This document shows positions 60,608 through 64,000 of a stretch of DNA of 64,000 nucleotides, one piece after another (positions within the stretch are counted from its first letter, which is position 1; each line of letters starts with the position of its first letter). The notes below the pieces were generated by a model, which was not told where the DNA came from, made no database searches, and was given only the letters and a program-made list of their open reading frames with translations. The DNA comes from RGIG5299 sp045588575. GTDB taxonomy: Bacteria; Bacillota; Clostridia; Oscillospirales; RGIG5299. The stretch spans positions 1 through 64,000 of the forward strand of contig JAZNEJ010000001.1 of assembly GCA_045588575.1 (NCBI GenBank), read 5' to 3'. Made by a program: the position numbers and the translations under genes.

Positions 60608-60910
60608 AACGGCGGCAAAGGGCGACCTCGCATAGGGATAAGGCAGGTTTTGCGTGGCTCTTTTCCGCCCATACTGCGTCAAAAAGAAGCGGCAATACGC
60701 AAGTATTGCCGCTCCCTTTTTTCTTGTCTGAACGAAAAAATTCTAACGCAAAACTGCAAAGCACCGTAAGGCAAAGATTTTTGTGCGAGACGCGAAAAAG
60801 GCATCAGAGCATACTGGCGTATGCCTGATGTCTTTGACAAAGTATTCGCGCGAAAAGATTGCCTTACGGCTACCTCGTCTCTATGTGAGGGCGCCCAAAT
60901 TGCCGCCGTT
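60608..60910. repeat. Structured inverted-repeat-bounded element (MITE-like or ncRNA)
   Basis: A ~303-bp noncoding segment. Ends are 11-bp perfect inverted repeats AACGGCGGCAA (60608-60618) and TTGCCGCCGTT (60900-60910), extended by a second paired block 60620-60635 with 60881-60896 (14 of 16 matching). Inside are nested stems: 60648-60655 with 60746-60753; 60688-60713, an 11-bp hairpin with a GCAA tetraloop; 60764-60774 with 60859-60869; and 60802-60830, a 12-bp hairpin with one bulge and a TGGC loop. No credible ORF. The architecture fits a miniature transposable element or a large structured RNA. Confidence 0.75.
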
Positions 60911-60915
60911 ATATT

Positions 60916-61536
60916 TTATTTCTTTATTGCAACGAGCTTTTTAATGGGAATTCCCTCGGAAGAAAAACGGGTTTCGTATTCGGTCATTATATTCGGCACG
61001 TTTTCGCTGTGCAAATCTCTCGTGAGATAGGTGATTTCAAAGCCGTTTTCGGAAATTTCGGGAATTGAAAAATCAAAAAGCGCATCGTTATCGGTTTTAA
61101 ATTCAAGTCTTCCCTGCGGCTTTAAAATCTTCTTGTAAATTTCAAGAAAATTTTTATGAGTAAGTCTTCTTTTCGCTCTGTTTTTAGGAGGCCACGGGTC
61201 TGAAAAATTAAGGTAAATTACGTCAACCGAGCCTTCCTCAAAATAATCGCAAAGAGAGGTTGCATCAGCCATTAAAAGCCTTAAATTTTCGGCGCCGCAT
61301 TCCTCGGTTTTAACAGCGGCGATTGCAATAACGTCGCTCACCTTTTCAATACCAACGAATGCCGTTTCCTTTCTTGAAAGCGCAGTTTGAGTAATAAAAG
61401 CACCCTTGCCGCAGCCTATTTCTATTTCAAGACCCTCGCCCTTGGGCATGGTTTCTTTAACGTTTTCTTTATCTACGAAAAGATATGAATATTTTTTAAG
61501 TCTTTCGGGTGTGTTTTTCTTTTTTCTTGCTCTCAC
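60916..61536 (-). CDS. trmB: tRNA (guanine-N7)-methyltransferase TrmB
   Basis: A 206-residue Rossmann methyltransferase modifying G46 of tRNA. SAM loop EIGCGKGAF, family signature YLNFSDPWPPKNRAKRRLTH, and the C-terminal ETRFSSEGIPIKKL. Length and start are normal. Its 3' end lies 6 bases from the inverted-repeat element, so its terminator may be supplied by that element. Confidence 0.95.
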   Translation of the reverse strand: MRARKKKNTPERLKKYSYLFVDKENVKETMPKGEGLEIEIGCGKGAFITQTALSRKETAFVGIEKVSDVIAIAAVKTEECGAENLRLLMADATSLCDYFEEGSVDVIYLNFSDPWPPKNRAKRRLTHKNFLEIYKKILKPQGRLEFKTDNDALFDFSIPEISENGFEITYLTRDLHSENVPNIMTEYETRFSSEGIPIKKLVAIKK

Positions 61537-61630
61537 TTTTTAACACTCTTTTCTTTTTACTAAACAAGAATATTATACACGAATTTATGAAAAAAGCAAG
61601 CGTCTTACAAAATCTTTAACAAAAAATGCC

Positions 61631-61659
61631 TTGACTCATTTTCTCTTATTTTATATAAT
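61631..61659 (+). promoter_or_regulatory. Promoter of the beta-CASP gene
   Basis: TTGACT (61631-61636), 17-bp spacer, TATAAT (61654-61659). Confidence 0.75.
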
Positions 61660-61703
61660 AAAAATATAGATAACGGCTAATAATTATTGACGGAGGCGTA
61701 TTT

Positions 61704-63314
61704 ATGAAGCTTATTTTTTCAGGCGCAGCAAGAGAAGTAACCGGCAGTTGTCATCTTTTAGAGGTCTGCGGAAAGAAAATAATGATAGACTGCGGCATGG
61801 AGCAGGGCGAGGACCAATTTGAAAATCAGCGCATCGAGGCGTTACCGTTTGAAATAGATTATCTGTTGTTAACCCATTCGCACATCGACCATTCGGGAAA
61901 TATTCCCCTTTTGGTCAAGCACGGATTTAAAGGAAAAATTATTTCAACCAGAGCCACCGCAAAGCTTTGCTCGATTATGCTTCGCGATAGCGCGCATATT
62001 CAGATGTTTGAAGCCGAATGGAAAAACAAAAGGGCAAAAAGAGCGGCAGACGCAACGATTCTCCCTCTTTACGATATGAATGACGCCGAAGCGGCAATTA
62101 AGCTTTTTGAAACGGTTGAATATAACGAAACGGTTGAAATCGACGAAGGAATTTCCGTCCGTTTTTCCGATGCGGGCCATCTTTTAGGTTCTTCAATAAT
62201 TGAAATATTTGCAAAAGAAAACGGCGAAGAACGAAAAATAGTTTTTACCGGAGATTTGGGCAACTACCGTCAGCCGCTTTTAAACGACCCGAAAAGAGTG
62301 GAAAGCGCCGATTATCTCATAATTGAAAGCACCTACGGAACGCGTACTCACGAAATGCCACCCGATTCAGTGGCGCTTCTTGCAAAAATAATTCAAAAAA
62401 CCTTCGACAGAGGCGGAAACCTTATAATACCTTCCTTTGCAGTTGGCAGAACACAGGAAATTCTTTATTATATTCGTATGATAAAGGAGCAAAATCTTGT
62501 AAAATATCACGGCGATTTCAAGGTTTACGTCGATAGCCCGCTTGCTATTGAGGCAACCCACATTTACGGTCCCGATTTCTCCGATTTTTATGATGACGAG
62601 GCATATAATCTTGTTAGCAAGGGAATAAACCCAATAGGTTTTTCAAACCTGATAACTGCGGTTACCAGCAGCGACTCAAAGCTTATTAACAACGATGTTG
62701 AGCCGAAGGTAATTATTTCGGCAAGCGGAATGTGCGAAGCAGGCCGTGTTCGCCATCACTTAAAGCATAATCTTTGGAGAAGTGAATGCACCGTGCTTTT
62801 CGTGGGATATCAGGCTTACGGAACCTTGGGAAGAGCCTTGGTTGAAGGAATTGGCAAGGTTAAGCTTTTCGGCGAAGAAATTGCCGTTAAAGCCGAAATT
62901 GCGGTAATGCCCGGCACCTCCTCTCACGCCGATAAAAACGGGCTTCTCGACTTTATAAAAGCTTTTAAGGAAAAACCCAAAAAGATTTTTACGGTTCACG
63001 GAAACGAAGAATCTTGTCTTAATCTTGTTAGCGAAATAGAGGCTCTCGGCATTAAAGCCTCGGCGCCCATTTCCGGTGAAGAGCACGATTTAATAACGGG
63101 CGAGCTTATTAAAGAGGGCACTTACCGACGCAAAGAAAAGAAAAGTCGTGAGGCCTTTTTACAGCCCAAAAAGAAAAATCCCATTTTTGAAAGGCTTCAA
63201 AAAACTGCGGCGCGCCTTATGGCGATAATTGCCAAAAGCGAGGGCATTCCCAACAAGGAGCTTCGTCAGTTTGAAAACGAGCTCGATACTCTTTGCAATA
63301 AATACGAAAGATAA
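61704..63314 (+). CDS. Metallo-beta-lactamase/beta-CASP RNA hydrolase
   Basis: A 536-residue protein. The MBL zinc motifs are LTHSHIDHSG, a His in FSDAGHLLGSS, and FTGDLGNY. The beta-CASP insert has SFAVGRTQEIL, YVDSPLA, ASGMCEAGRVRHHL and GTSSHADKNGLLDFI, with FTVHGNEES. These features match the YsH1/CPSF-73-like group of RNA endo/exonucleases rather than RNase J. A C-terminal basic tail (TYRRKEKKSREAFLQPKKK) may bind RNA. Confidence 0.92.
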   Translation: MKLIFSGAAREVTGSCHLLEVCGKKIMIDCGMEQGEDQFENQRIEALPFEIDYLLLTHSHIDHSGNIPLLVKHGFKGKIISTRATAKLCSIMLRDSAHIQMFEAEWKNKRAKRAADATILPLYDMNDAEAAIKLFETVEYNETVEIDEGISVRFSDAGHLLGSSIIEIFAKENGEERKIVFTGDLGNYRQPLLNDPKRVESADYLIIESTYGTRTHEMPPDSVALLAKIIQKTFDRGGNLIIPSFAVGRTQEILYYIRMIKEQNLVKYHGDFKVYVDSPLAIEATHIYGPDFSDFYDDEAYNLVSKGINPIGFSNLITAVTSSDSKLINNDVEPKVIISASGMCEAGRVRHHLKHNLWRSECTVLFVGYQAYGTLGRALVEGIGKVKLFGEEIAVKAEIAVMPGTSSHADKNGLLDFIKAFKEKPKKIFTVHGNEESCLNLVSEIEALGIKASAPISGEEHDLITGELIKEGTYRRKEKKSREAFLQPKKKNPIFERLQKTAARLMAIIAKSEGIPNKELRQFENELDTLCNKYER

Positions 63315-63316
63315 TA

Positions 63317-63350
63317 AAAAACCGTTTGCCCTATAAGGCAAACGGTTTTT
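63317..63350 (+). terminator. Bidirectional terminator
   Basis: 14-bp stem AAAAACCGTTTGCC and its complement with CTATAA loop, between convergent genes. Confidence 0.88.
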
Positions 63351-63352
63351 CT

Positions 63353-63613
63353 TTAAATGCTTCCCGTGTGATAATTTTCATATTTTGCGCCGGTTTTGTT
63401 GCTCTCACATTCGCAATCGTCCAAATTGTAAAAGAGAAGCGAAATACACCAAATACCCGCAATACCAACCAAGGTATAAATTATTCTTGCAATGAATTCA
63501 AGGCTTCCGTTAAAAAGCCACGAAACGAGGTTGAAATTAAAAAGACCGACCATACCCCATACAATCGCTCCCACGATTACAAGAAAAAGCGCTATTTTGT
63601 TTAATATTCTCAT
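63353..63613 (-). CDS. DUF378 (YuzA-like) two-TM membrane protein
   Basis: About 86 residues. MRILNKIALFLVIVGAIVWGMVGLFNFNLVSWLF and RIIYTLVGIAGIW are the two TM helices typical of DUF378. The family usually ends soon after; here a polar tail with DCECESNKTG follows. The longer frame from 63676 lacks a ribosome site, while AAAGGAG is 9 nt before ATG 63613. Function unknown. Confidence 0.88.
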   Translation of the reverse strand: MRILNKIALFLVIVGAIVWGMVGLFNFNLVSWLFNGSLEFIARIIYTLVGIAGIWCISLLFYNLDDCECESNKTGAKYENYHTGSI

Positions 63614-63685
63614 TGTTTTCAACTCCTTTTTTGCTTTAATTGACTTTTGTCTTGTTATATTTTTTGCAAATTTCAACGAAATATA

Positions 63686-64000
63686 CTAACAAAAAAATAT
63701 ATCTGTTACAAAAACCGACATTAACAGCGAAACCAGGTCGGCAAAAAGTGCGGCAATTAAAACCTTATATACACCCTGAAATTTCCTGCCGCCCGTATAT
63801 ATTGCCAATGCATAAATCGTTGTTTCGGTTGAAGTTGTCATTATTGCGGCAATTATGCCCGCGCGGCTGTTAACACCGCAGGATTTTAAAATTGAGCTCA
63901 TATAGGCGATGCTTCCTCCGCCCGAAAACGGACGCAAAACCGCAAGAGGAACAACCTCCGCAGGAATGCCAAACTTATCGGCAACCGGACTTATAACCCT
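63686..64000 (-). CDS. spmB: Spore maturation protein B (partial, N-terminus outside the window)
   Basis: The last 104 residues of an open frame that runs off the window end. It has the SpmB signature: PAEVVPLAVLRPFSGGGSIAYMSSI, then IIAAIMTTSTETTIYALAIY and a closing TM helix. A nucleoside-recognition-domain membrane protein linked to spore core dehydration together with SpmA, whose gene would be upstream (beyond 64000). Confidence 0.9.
   Translation of the reverse strand, partial: RVISPVADKFGIPAEVVPLAVLRPFSGGGSIAYMSSILKSCGVNSRAGIIAAIMTTSTETTIYALAIYTGGRKFQGVYKVLIAALFADLVSLLMSVFVTDIFFC

Noticed and set aside
60821..61030. 69-codon ORF overlapping the structured element
   Set aside because: It spans the hairpins and runs antisense into trmB; codon content has no protein character.

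Overview
The window looks like chromosomal DNA of an uncultured endospore-forming member of the Clostridia (Bacillota), probably gut-associated. Evidence for sporulation is a tricistronic gerA-type germinant receptor, a SleB-like cortex-lytic enzyme and a partial spmB. Housekeeping genes are low to moderate in GC, prefer CCC for proline, and are preceded by strong Shine-Dalgarno sequences. Many sigma-A promoters have a 17-bp spacer. Species assignment is not possible from the sequence alone.

Region by region. (1) 1-6172, minus strand: an A/T-rich five-gene operon reading out of the window. It encodes an OLD-family ATPase/TOPRIM nuclease and a UvrD-like helicase (the pair that defines Gabija anti-phage systems), then an orphan 189-residue protein, a PIN-domain nuclease and a partial two-TM membrane protein. 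(2) 6300-7700: an IS3-type insertion sequence. (3) 7794-8377: a Val-Asp-Phe-Gly-Cys tRNA operon with a consensus promoter and terminators, a likely landing site for the island. (4) 8428-15913: peptidase E, tcdA, small membrane proteins, sleB-like, mntP, luxS, folC. (5) 15956-21937: a two-gene carbohydrate locus (GH106-like enzyme plus large lipoprotein). (6) 22147-24904: tRNA-Thr, an XRE regulator divergent from a lipoprotein/membrane protein pair with two matching operators, a toroid-repeat membrane protein and an HPr-like protein. (7) 24996-27497: mtaB, then a small ORF overlapping a MazF toxin. (8) 27544-33349, minus strand: glyA-rarA-nth-pdxA-lipoprotein-membrane protein. (9) 33484-44689: HtrA protease; then a C-S lyase-like PLP enzyme, ruvC, ruvA, ruvB, glmM; yceD-rpmF; DUF512-der-plsY-gpsA. 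(10) 44706-48361: gerAA-gerAC-gerAB. (11) 48470-50633: ttcA-like, sugar isomerase-like, ung. (12) 50675-52940: an ArsR/CadA metal-efflux cassette with unlike codon use. (13) 53024-58758, minus strand: rlmB, a degenerate P-type-ATPase-like protein, lon. (14) 58922-60605: an ECF transporter S component divergent from a truncated MocR regulator. (15) 60608-60910: a highly structured, inverted-repeat-bounded noncoding element. (16) 60916-64000: trmB, a beta-CASP hydrolase, a DUF378 protein and partial spmB.

The strongest candidates for new biology are the extended Gabija-type operon, the structured element at 60608-60910 abutting the truncated MocR gene, and the P-type-ATPase-like protein that lacks the phosphorylation motif. 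All family names come from motif recognition by eye; no database search was run.
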